Below are positions 5,910-11,895 of a DNA stretch of 11,895 nt, piece by piece; the first letter of the stretch is position 1; each line of letters begins with the position of its first letter. The notes under the pieces are model-generated. The model worked only from the letters and a program-made list of their open reading frames with translations, ran no database searches and was not told the DNA's origin. The translations under genes and the position numbers were made by a program. The DNA comes from Vulcanimicrobiota bacterium (GTDB taxonomy: Bacteria > Vulcanimicrobiota > Vulcanimicrobiia > Vulcanimicrobiales > Vulcanimicrobiaceae), in assembly GCA_019247395.1 (NCBI GenBank), contig JAFAOZ010000059.1:1-11895 (forward strand), given 5' to 3'.

Positions 5910-6560
5910 TTGAATCGTCTCCTTCGAAAGGCTGCTGCGCTCGGGCTCCTCGTCGCCTCCTTCGCACTCGCTTATTTGGTGATCCGTCATCAACCGCGCG
6001 TCGAGTACGAAATCCGAACGATCGGCCCTTTAGCTTACCCGCTCGCGGTCGCAGTATTCGCACTCGTCGCATCGGCGCCGTTTTCGGTGACCGATGCGCT
6101 GGCGATTATGAACGGTGCGATCTTCGGACCCGTGAAGGGTACCCTCATCGATGCATTTGGACTCGTCGGCGCGGCGCTGCTCGGCTACTGGATCAACCGG
6201 CATGCGACGCGTTTATGGCGGCTCGAAGAGTATCTGCACCGCCTGCCGCCATGGGTCAAGCGCTTCCCTGTCGGCTCGCCGGCGTTCTTGCTCGCGGTGC
6301 GCGTCATTCCGGGTTTCGGCGGGACCATCGCGACGGCAAGTGCGGCAGCGTTTCGCGTACCGGTTTGGGTTCACGTCTGGACGATGTGCGCGATCGCGCT
6401 TCCGATTTGCGCGTTATTGACCATCTTCGGCGATCGTGTCACCGTGGCAGTGCACGGCTATGAATCGCGCGCGCGCCATTACGCGCGCCACTACTGCGAA
6501 ACGCACCACTGCCTGCACTTCCATTTCCGCCGCATCGAACGGCCGTCGCCGTCGCCGTGA
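5910..6560 (+). CDS. VTT/DedA-like (TVP38/TMEM64 family) membrane protein with His/Cys-rich tail
   Basis: 216 residues from a TTG start. An N-terminal hydrophobic segment (ALGLLVASFALAYLVI) is followed by PLAYPLAVAVFALVASAPF, then ALAIMNGAIFGPVKGTLID and FGLVGAALLGYWINR, the core of the VTT domain. Next come AFLLAVRVIPGFGGTIATAS and WVHVWTMCAIALPICALLTIFGD. VTT proteins sit in the inner membrane and are linked to lipid scrambling and membrane homeostasis. The last 30 residues are unusual: ARHYARHYCETHHCLHFHF carries six His and two Cys. The start is uncertain. No ATG occurs before residue MNGA, TTG 5910 preserves the first membrane segment, and no Shine-Dalgarno is visible. The neighbouring VKOR-family gene starts 3 bases away on the other strand. 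The stop overlaps the rnd start by 4 bp, so this opens a four-gene operon. Confidence 0.8.
   Translation: MNRLLRKAAALGLLVASFALAYLVIRHQPRVEYEIRTIGPLAYPLAVAVFALVASAPFSVTDALAIMNGAIFGPVKGTLIDAFGLVGAALLGYWINRHATRLWRLEEYLHRLPPWVKRFPVGSPAFLLAVRVIPGFGGTIATASAAAFRVPVWVHVWTMCAIALPICALLTIFGDRVTVAVHGYESRARHYARHYCETHHCLHFHFRRIERPSPSP
6471..6494 (+). repeat. 12-bp tandem duplication in the tail of the VTT protein gene
   Basis: GCGCGCCATTAC (6471-6482) is followed directly by GCGCGCCACTAC (6483-6494), 11 of 12 identical and exactly in frame. It encodes ARHY twice, and so helps build the His-rich C-terminus. Confidence 0.7.
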
Positions 6561-7747
6561 CGGCGCCGCAAATCGTCGCCGATCGCGCCGCACTCGATCG
6601 GCTTTGCGCTCGCGTCTCCGAAGCCGATCGCGTCGGGCTCGACACCGAATTCCATGCGGAACGCACGTATTCGCCGCGCTTGATGGTGGTGCAGATCGCC
6701 TTCGACGACGGGGCCGCAATCGTGGATGCGCTCGCGATTACCGATCTCCGTAAACTTGCGCTCGCGCTCACGCACACGACGGTCGTCGGACACGCGCTAT
6801 CGGCCGATTTGAAAATCTTTGCCGATCGATTTGAAGTCGTTCCGCCGCGCGTCTTCGATACGCAGGTTGCGGCCGCGTTTCTCGGTTACGGCATGCAAAT
6901 CTCACTCGCGGACTTAGTGCGCGGCATCTGCGGCGTGCGGCTTTCGAAGTCGCAGACGGTCAGCGATTGGTCGGCGCGCCCGTTCTCTCAACGGCAGATC
7001 GAATATCTCGTGGACGACGTCGCGTATCTGCTTCCGCTCTACGACGCGCTTCGTCCGAGGTTAGAAGAGCTCGGCCGGTACGAATGGGTCTACGAAGAGT
7101 GCGCCGAGCTCGGGGATATCGAACGCTATCGCATCGACGAGCGGCGCGCGTATCTGCGGATTCCGGGCGCCATGCGCATGAATCGCCGCGAGCTTGCCAT
7201 TTTGAACGAGCTGGTAAAGTTGCGCGACCGCGTCGCGCACGACCGCGATCTTCCCGTGCGCTACGTATTGCCCGACGACGTCGTCGCCGGCCTTGCGCTG
7301 CTCAAGCCCACGGTGCTCGACGATCTTTCGCAGTTGCGCCGGCTCGACGCCGGCATGAAACGGCAGCTCGGCGGTCCGATTCTCGCGGCGGTAACGCGCG
7401 GACAAGCAATCGACGAAGCCGATCTGCCCGAACGGCCGCACCGTCCGGCGGCCCCTGCACGCGACGCGCTGGTGGCGTTCATGAACGCCGCGATTGCGGA
7501 GATCGCGCGCGACGCCGGTTTGCCCGCCAGCCTGTTGGTGCCACGCGCGGCTCTCGAGCGTTTAGCGCGCGAGGTACCGCGGGATCGTGCGGGATTCGAG
7601 CGCACGCTCGCGTTGCAGCCGTGGCGGCTCTCGCTCGTCGCGGAGCCGCTGTGGCGACTGCTCTCGGGAGAGGCCGCACTTCGAATCGAAGGCTACGCGA
7701 TAGGCGATCCAAAAGTACGCTTGTCCGATGAATCCACACCCCAATAG
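6557..7747 (+). CDS. rnd: Ribonuclease D, 3'-5' exoribonuclease
   Basis: 396 residues starting with GTG, which overlaps the VTT stop as GTGA. The DEDDy exonuclease domain covers about residues 1-200. Exo I is [10 protein letters not shown] (D29, E31), Exo II is [11 protein letters not shown] (D84), and Exo III is [13 protein letters not shown] (Y150, D154), giving all four acidic ligands and the tyrosine that marks the DEDDy class. An HRDC domain follows at about 206-280 ([33 protein letters not shown]), as in E. coli RNase D, and a second helical region completes the C-terminus. RNase D trims the 3' ends of tRNA precursors and other small structured RNAs in the cytoplasm, using two divalent metals. 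Length fits the family. The 3' end overlaps the start of aconitase by 20 bp, so the two should be translated from the same mRNA. Confidence 0.94.
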   Translation: MTAPQIVADRAALDRLCARVSEADRVGLDTEFHAERTYSPRLMVVQIAFDDGAAIVDALAITDLRKLALALTHTTVVGHALSADLKIFADRFEVVPPRVFDTQVAAAFLGYGMQISLADLVRGICGVRLSKSQTVSDWSARPFSQRQIEYLVDDVAYLLPLYDALRPRLEELGRYEWVYEECAELGDIERYRIDERRAYLRIPGAMRMNRRELAILNELVKLRDRVAHDRDLPVRYVLPDDVVAGLALLKPTVLDDLSQLRRLDAGMKRQLGGPILAAVTRGQAIDEADLPERPHRPAAPARDALVAFMNAAIAEIARDAGLPASLLVPRAALERLAREVPRDRAGFERTLALQPWRLSLVAEPLWRLLSGEAALRIEGYAIGDPKVRLSDESTPQ

Positions 7748-10490
7748 TTTTAACGCGCTCGACACGCTGAACGCCGGCGATCGTTCCTACCGCTATTTTC
7801 GCCTTGGCGCTTTGGAAGAGGCAGGCGTCGCGACGCTCGCGCGGCTGCCGTTTTCGCTCAAAATTCTTCTCGAAAATTTACTGCGGTTCGAAGACGGAAG
7901 CGTCGTTAAATCCGAGGATATCGAGGCGCTCGCGCACGGTGCCCGCTCGCGAAGCGATCGCGAGATTGCATTCACGCCGGCTCGCGTCTTGCTCCAAGAT
8001 TTCACCGGAGTCCCATGCGTCGTCGATTTGGCGGCGATGCGCGATGCGATGGCGGCGATGGGCGGCGATCCGAAAGCGATCAATCCGCTGCAGCCGGTCG
8101 AGCTGGTCATCGATCATTCGGTGCAGGCCGATTACTTCGGCTCCCCCGACGCGCTCGCGAAGAATACGGAGATCGAGTTCGAGCGCAATCGCGAGCGGTA
8201 CGCATTTTTAAAGTGGGGACAATCGGCGCTCTCGGGATTACGCGTCGTTCCGCCCGGCACGGGCATCGTGCACCAAGTCAACATCGAATATCTGGCACGC
8301 GTGGTTTTCCCCGGTGTCGCCCTTCGACACGCTCAGGGTGACACCGAAAAAAGCCTTGCCTATCCCGACACGGCGGTCGGCACCGATTCACACACGACGA
8401 TGGTCAACGGTTTGGGCGTGCTCGCGTGGGGCGTCGGCGGCATTGAAGCCGAGGCTGCGATGCTCGGGCAGCCGGTCACGATGCTCATTCCCGAAGTCGT
8501 CGGTTTCCGCTTAGAGGGAGCGTTGCGCGAAGGCGTCACCGCAACCGATCTCGTGCTCACCGTCGCGGAGATGCTGCGCCGCAAAGGCGTCGTCGGAAAG
8601 TTCGTCGAGTTCTACGGACCGGGACTCGCCGCACTTCCGGTCGTCGATCGTACGACCATCAGCAATATGTCGCCGGAGTTCGGCTCGACGGTTGCGATCT
8701 TTCCTATCGACGATCGTACGCTGGAGTATCTCCGGCTAACGGGGCGCACGCCGCAACACGTCGCGCTCGTCGAAGCGTACGCGAAAGCGCAAGGGCTCTT
8801 TCACACCGATGCGACGCCGGAGCCCGAGTTCGCGGAGACGCTCGGCCTCGATCTCGCGACGGTCGAGCCGAGTCTTGCCGGTCCGCGCCGTCCGCAAGAC
8901 CGGGTGCCGCTCGCGCAGGTTAAACCGTCGTTCGAAGGCGCACTCGACGACTGGGTTGCGGCGCGCGACCGCACCAACGGCGCCGTTTCGCGCTTTGAGG
9001 GCGAAGGCGGCGGCGGCACTGCCACGGTCCCGCAGCTGGTCGCGCCCGCGCTCGACGAAGTCTCCGACGGATCGGTTGTAATCGCTGCCATCACGAGCTG
9101 CACGAACACATCGAATCCATCGGTGCTCGTCGGAGCGGGATTGCTGGCTCGCAACGCCGTCGAGCGCGGACTCGCGACGAAAGCCTGGGTCAAAACGTCG
9201 CTCGCGCCGGGATCAAAAGTCGTGACCGACTATTTGGCCAAGGCGGGGCTGCAAGAGTATCTCGATCGTCTCGGCTTCAACCTGATCGGGTACGGCTGCA
9301 CGACCTGCATCGGCAACTCCGGACCGTTGCCGGCCGAAGTCGCGGAAGCCGTCGCGGAGAGCGATCTCATCGTCGCAGCGGTGCTTTCGGGAAACCGCAA
9401 CTTCGAAGGACGCATTCATCCGCAGGTGCGCGCGAATTATCTCGCGTCGCCGCCATTGGTCGTGGCGTATGCGCTTGCGGGGCGCATGGATATCGATTTG
9501 ACGACCGAGCCGCTCGGTACCGACACCGCCGGCCGGCCCGTCTATCTCCACGATATTTGGCCGAGCAACGATGCCATCGCGGCAACGATCGCCTCGTGCA
9601 TCAGCGAAGAGATGTTCCAGCGCGAATACGCCGACGTTTTTAATGGCGACGACAACTGGCGGGCGCTGAACGTTTCGGCCAGCGAACGGTATGCGTGGGA
9701 TCCCGCTTCCGAATACGTTAAACGGCCGCCGTACTTCGACGGTATGCCCGCACGCCCGGCGCCGCTGCATGACATTGCGGGGGCGCGCGCGATTGCAGTG
9801 CTCGGCGATTCGGTCACGACCGATCATATCTCGCCGGCCGGCAGCATCGCGCGCAATAGCCCGGCCGGAAAATATCTGATGGAGCACGCCATCGAGCCGC
9901 GCGACTTTAATTCCTATGGTGCGCGCCGCGGTAATCACGAGGTGATGGTGCGCGGCACGTTCGCGAACGTACGCCTGCGCAACGCGCTCGTTCCGGGCGT
10001 CGAGGGTGGAGTAACGCGCTATTTGCCGACGGGCGAGCAGCTCTCTATCTTCGAAGCTTCGCAGCGATACGCGCGCGACGGCACGCCGCTCGTCGTCCTT
10101 GCCGGCAAGGAGTACGGTTCGGGCTCGTCACGCGACTGGGCCGCGAAAGGCCCGTATCTGCTCGGCATCAAGGCAGTGATCGCCGAATCGTTCGAGCGAA
10201 TTCACCGCAGTAACTTGATCGGCATGGGCGTTCTCCCGCTGGAGTATCTCGAAGGCGCCGATCGCTCGACGTATGGGCTCGAAGGAGAAGAGATCTACGA
10301 CATCACCGGCCTCGAGGGCGGAATCGAACCCCGCATGCGATTGCATGTGAAGGCGACCGATCCCAAGAGTGGGCGCTCCATCGACTTCGACGTGCGCCTA
10401 CGGATCGATACGCCCAACGAAGCCGAGTATTATCGCCACGGCGGCATCTTACAGTACGTTCTACGCAATCTGCGCGGGAGTGTGGCGTAA
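7728..10490 (+). CDS. acnA: Aconitate hydratase (AcnA type), carrying an in-frame repeat insertion
   Basis: 920 residues against about 890 for E. coli AcnA. It isomerises citrate to isocitrate in the TCA cycle with a [4Fe-4S] cluster. The three cluster ligands are visible as C458 ([11 protein letters not shown]), C524 and C527 ([11 protein letters not shown]), with the same 66 and 3 spacing as E. coli C435, C501 and C504. Other motifs are [74 protein letters not shown], and [24 protein letters not shown] in the C-terminal swivel domain. Between EYLARVVF and AYPDT the loop reads [16 protein letters not shown], about seven residues longer than usual; this stretch is encoded by a dispersed repeat. 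The start ATG lies inside the end of rnd and matches the family N-terminus; the stop overlaps the next gene as TAATG. Both suggest operon expression. Confidence 0.97.
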   Translation: MNPHPNSFNALDTLNAGDRSYRYFRLGALEEAGVATLARLPFSLKILLENLLRFEDGSVVKSEDIEALAHGARSRSDREIAFTPARVLLQDFTGVPCVVDLAAMRDAMAAMGGDPKAINPLQPVELVIDHSVQADYFGSPDALAKNTEIEFERNRERYAFLKWGQSALSGLRVVPPGTGIVHQVNIEYLARVVFPGVALRHAQGDTEKSLAYPDTAVGTDSHTTMVNGLGVLAWGVGGIEAEAAMLGQPVTMLIPEVVGFRLEGALREGVTATDLVLTVAEMLRRKGVVGKFVEFYGPGLAALPVVDRTTISNMSPEFGSTVAIFPIDDRTLEYLRLTGRTPQHVALVEAYAKAQGLFHTDATPEPEFAETLGLDLATVEPSLAGPRRPQDRVPLAQVKPSFEGALDDWVAARDRTNGAVSRFEGEGGGGTATVPQLVAPALDEVSDGSVVIAAITSCTNTSNPSVLVGAGLLARNAVERGLATKAWVKTSLAPGSKVVTDYLAKAGLQEYLDRLGFNLIGYGCTTCIGNSGPLPAEVAEAVAESDLIVAAVLSGNRNFEGRIHPQVRANYLASPPLVVAYALAGRMDIDLTTEPLGTDTAGRPVYLHDIWPSNDAIAATIASCISEEMFQREYADVFNGDDNWRALNVSASERYAWDPASEYVKRPPYFDGMPARPAPLHDIAGARAIAVLGDSVTTDHISPAGSIARNSPAGKYLMEHAIEPRDFNSYGARRGNHEVMVRGTFANVRLRNALVPGVEGGVTRYLPTGEQLSIFEASQRYARDGTPLVVLAGKEYGSGSSRDWAAKGPYLLGIKAVIAESFERIHRSNLIGMGVLPLEYLEGADRSTYGLEGEEIYDITGLEGGIEPRMRLHVKATDPKSGRSIDFDVRLRIDTPNEAEYYRHGGILQYVLRNLRGSVA
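8316..8344 (+). repeat. Dispersed CCTTCGAC/GCTCAGG repeat, copy 3, inside acnA
   Basis: The core at 8321-8344 matches the left-edge copy at 22 of 24 positions. It encodes ALRHAQGDT (about residues 198-206) in the same reading phase as the copy in the receptor gene (LRQAQDDT). It lies in a loop that differs in length among aconitases, between the EYLARVVF strand and the conserved YPDT.VGTDSHT active-site segment. Confidence 0.85.
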
Positions 10491-10927
10491 TGGAAGCCAC
10501 ACTCTTTCTCGCCGACTCTGCGCAAGCGTCGCCCGACGGTAAACTCCACGCGCTCGGCATCGGCTGGACGCACACCAGCAGTCCAATGACCGCGCCGTCC
10601 GCAATCGCGTTCATCTTGCACGTGCCGTGGGATGAAACGAACCGTCGTATCAAGTGGACGCTCGATCTTCTCGACGCGGACGGCAATGCCGTGGTCGTTC
10701 AGACCGGTCCGGAAAGCTTCTCCGGAATGCATATCGAGAACGAGATCGAGGTCGGGCGACCACCGGGAACCAAACCGGGCGCCGACATCAACGTTCCCTT
10801 TGCGGTGAACATCACGCCGATGCCGCTCGCACCGGATCGTACCTATGTCTGGGTCCTCAAAGTCGGCGAGCGCGAATGGCGCGCGCCCTTTGCGACGCGT
10901 CCGATGCAACAGAACGGACGCGGCTAA
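10490..10927 (+). CDS. DUF6941-like protein of unknown function
   Basis: 145 residues with no signal peptide and no membrane segment, so probably cytoplasmic. The N-terminus (ATLFLADSAQASPDGKLHALGIGWTHT) and the following FILHVPWDETNRRIKWTLDLLDADG resemble the small family I know as DUF6941, whose role is not established. The sequence reads as a single all-beta domain with alternating strands: ALGIGW, AIAFILHV, IKWTLDLLDADG, INVPFAVNI, TYVWVLKVG. The start codon shares its A with the aconitase stop (TAATG), so translation is likely coupled to aconitase and this is the last gene of the plus-strand operon. It ends 24 bp before the converging propeller gene. I cannot name a function; its place after aconitase may be incidental. 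Confidence 0.75.
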   Translation: MEATLFLADSAQASPDGKLHALGIGWTHTSSPMTAPSAIAFILHVPWDETNRRIKWTLDLLDADGNAVVVQTGPESFSGMHIENEIEVGRPPGTKPGADINVPFAVNITPMPLAPDRTYVWVLKVGEREWRAPFATRPMQQNGRG

Positions 10928-10934
10928 TATTGCT

Positions 10935-10946
10935 GCCGTCGACGGC
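10935..10946. other. Perfect 12-bp palindrome between converging genes
   Basis: GCCGTCGACGGC reads the same on both strands and is followed by the overlapping palindrome GCCGGC (10945-10950). It fills most of the 24-bp gap between two converging stop codons. It has no loop and no T tract, so it is a weak terminator candidate and may simply reflect GC-rich DNA. Confidence 0.3.
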
Positions 10947-10951
10947 CGGCG

Positions 10952-11895
10952 CTACGGCGTTACGCGGCCGGTCTCGTTGTTATTGTAATCCGTAAACCAC
11001 ATTCGTTCGTCCGGACCTTCGACGATGCCCCATGGGTCGGCGTTGCTCAGGAGGCCGTTCGCATACTCTGTGATGACGCCGCTCATGGAGATACGCCCGA
11101 TTTGCGAACCTTCTGTGAACCACATGGCGCCGTCGGGACCGGCCGCAATATCATTGATCCGCGAGGCGTGCGAATATTCCTTAACCTTACCCGACGTTGT
11201 AATGCGCCCGATATTGCCGCCATTCTCTCCAAACCACAGCGCACCGTCGGGGCCCAAGGCTATGCAGTTGGGCAGGCTATGGATGCCCGTGGTGTATGAC
11301 CTGATGATTCCGTCCAGGGCAATTCTTCCAATGGCGTCTGTCGGCTGTTGCTCGGTGAACCAGAGCGCGTCGTCCGGACCGGCCGTAATGTCGCCGACTT
11401 GCCCGCCGACGGCGTAGAACGTCATTTTACCTCGGGTATTGATTCTGCCGATCGCGCCGCCGCTCGCACCCGAAGCAGTGAACCAAAGAGCCCTGTCCGG
11501 ACCCGTCGTAATGTTCAACGGCGTGTGGCTTGGCACGTTGTAATTTGTAAATCGTCCGTTCGTCGTCAATCGTGAAATGCGATTGTTGTAGGAATCCGTC
11601 AGCCATAATGCGCCGTCGGGACCGGCCGTGATGTCCTGATATCCGAAATAGTTGCTCGCCGCGGAGTAATGATGCTGCGCTTTGCCGGAGGTCGAAATAC
11701 CGGTAACGATCGCCGGACCAAAGTCTTGATCAATGTCGTCAATGACCCAAATCAGACCGCCTGGTCCGGCCGCAAGCATCCCGACATAGTAGTTGCCGCT
11801 GCCGCCGCTGCCGTATCTCGGCAGATCGTCGAACTCGCGGATTCTAACGGTTTCACTTTCGACTCGCATCGGCGCCGACCGATTCGCACCGCCGC
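10952..11895 (-). CDS. Vgb-like seven-bladed beta-propeller protein, N-terminus outside window
   Basis: 313 visible residues. The frame is still open at the window edge (GGANRSAP lies before ATG 11869), so the true start and any signal peptide are probably beyond it. Seven repeats of about 40 residues end in the blade motif: AAGPGGLIWVIDD, ITAGPDGALWLTDS, ITTGPDRALWFTAS, ITAGPDDALWFTEQ, IALGPDGALWFGEN, IAAGPDGAMWFTEG, IVEGPDERMWFTDY. This is the streptogramin B lyase (Vgb) repeat, and seven copies close one propeller. True Vgb opens the streptogramin ring with an active-site His and Glu; the PHG turn that usually precedes such blades is not seen here, so lyase activity is doubtful. Proteins of this kind are common as secreted propellers in soil bacteria. 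It converges on the DUF6941-like gene. Confidence 0.85.
   Translation of the reverse strand, partial: GGANRSAPMRVESETVRIREFDDLPRYGSGGSGNYYVGMLAAGPGGLIWVIDDIDQDFGPAIVTGISTSGKAQHHYSAASNYFGYQDITAGPDGALWLTDSYNNRISRLTTNGRFTNYNVPSHTPLNITTGPDRALWFTASGASGGAIGRINTRGKMTFYAVGGQVGDITAGPDDALWFTEQQPTDAIGRIALDGIIRSYTTGIHSLPNCIALGPDGALWFGENGGNIGRITTSGKVKEYSHASRINDIAAGPDGAMWFTEGSQIGRISMSGVITEYANGLLSNADPWGIVEGPDERMWFTDYNNNETGRVTP

Noticed and set aside
8015..8070. Low-complexity GCGATG-rich stretch in acnA as a possible microsatellite
   Set aside because: It encodes [12 protein letters not shown], a normal conserved aconitase segment, and is explained by codon choice.
9213..9938. Minus-strand open frame of 241 codons inside acnA
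   Set aside because: It is wholly opposite aconitase, has no recognisable domain and has an Arg-rich shadow composition.
10430..10909. Minus-strand open frame of 159 codons opposite the DUF6941-like gene
   Set aside because: The plus-strand frame has family similarity and a coupled start; the minus frame has neither.
1..11895. CRISPR array, insertion sequence or prophage
   Set aside because: No regularly spaced repeats, transposase, integrase or phage genes were seen; the dispersed repeat has only three scattered copies.

Overview
The window is GC-rich DNA with tightly packed genes and no RNA genes or prophage. It looks like a chromosomal segment of a free-living diderm bacterium: it holds the C-terminal barrel of a TonB-dependent outer-membrane receptor, a lipoprotein with a lipobox, and a Vgb-like beta-propeller. 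The mix of a Vgb-like propeller, a TonB receptor, high GC and dispersed CCTTCGAC/GCTCAGG repeats fits Candidatus Eremiobacterota (WPS-2) or a similar uncultured soil lineage. That placement is inference only.

Layout. (1) 3-2371, plus: a TonB-dependent receptor, cut by the left edge, overlaps by 4 bp a zinc-free MDR-family quinone/alcohol oxidoreductase. (2) 2361-2436: a dispersed repeat that supplies the oxidoreductase stop codon and forms a hairpin between converging genes. (3) 2454-4758, minus: three overlapping genes, read NUDIX hydrolase (NUDT19-like), MBL-fold hydrolase (LACTB2-like), then a small Cys-rich lipoprotein. (4) 4800-5234, plus: a divergent RpiB/LacAB-type sugar-phosphate isomerase, followed by a strong hairpin. 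(5) 5235-5501: a non-coding gap with stem-loops and a clear minus-strand intrinsic terminator. (6) 5502-5906, minus: a VKOR-family membrane protein lacking the usual loop cysteines. (7) 5910-10927, plus: a four-gene run of VTT/DedA-like membrane protein, RNase D (rnd), aconitase (acnA) and a DUF6941-like protein, all overlapping by 1 to 20 bp. (8) 10952-11895, minus: a seven-bladed Vgb-like propeller running off the right edge.

The most notable signal is the same short repeat family appearing three times, each time inside or at the end of a coding sequence. In aconitase and the receptor it is read in the same frame and encodes LR(H/Q)AQ(G/D)DT-type peptides; at the oxidoreductase it provides the last codons and stop. 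In aconitase it lengthens a loop of a highly conserved TCA-cycle enzyme. Other points are an RpiB-like protein with both active-site histidines replaced, a His/Cys-rich tail with a tandem duplication on the VTT protein, and a structured region with a possible promoter ahead of the minus-strand terminator. I saw no clear new multi-gene defence or biosynthetic system.
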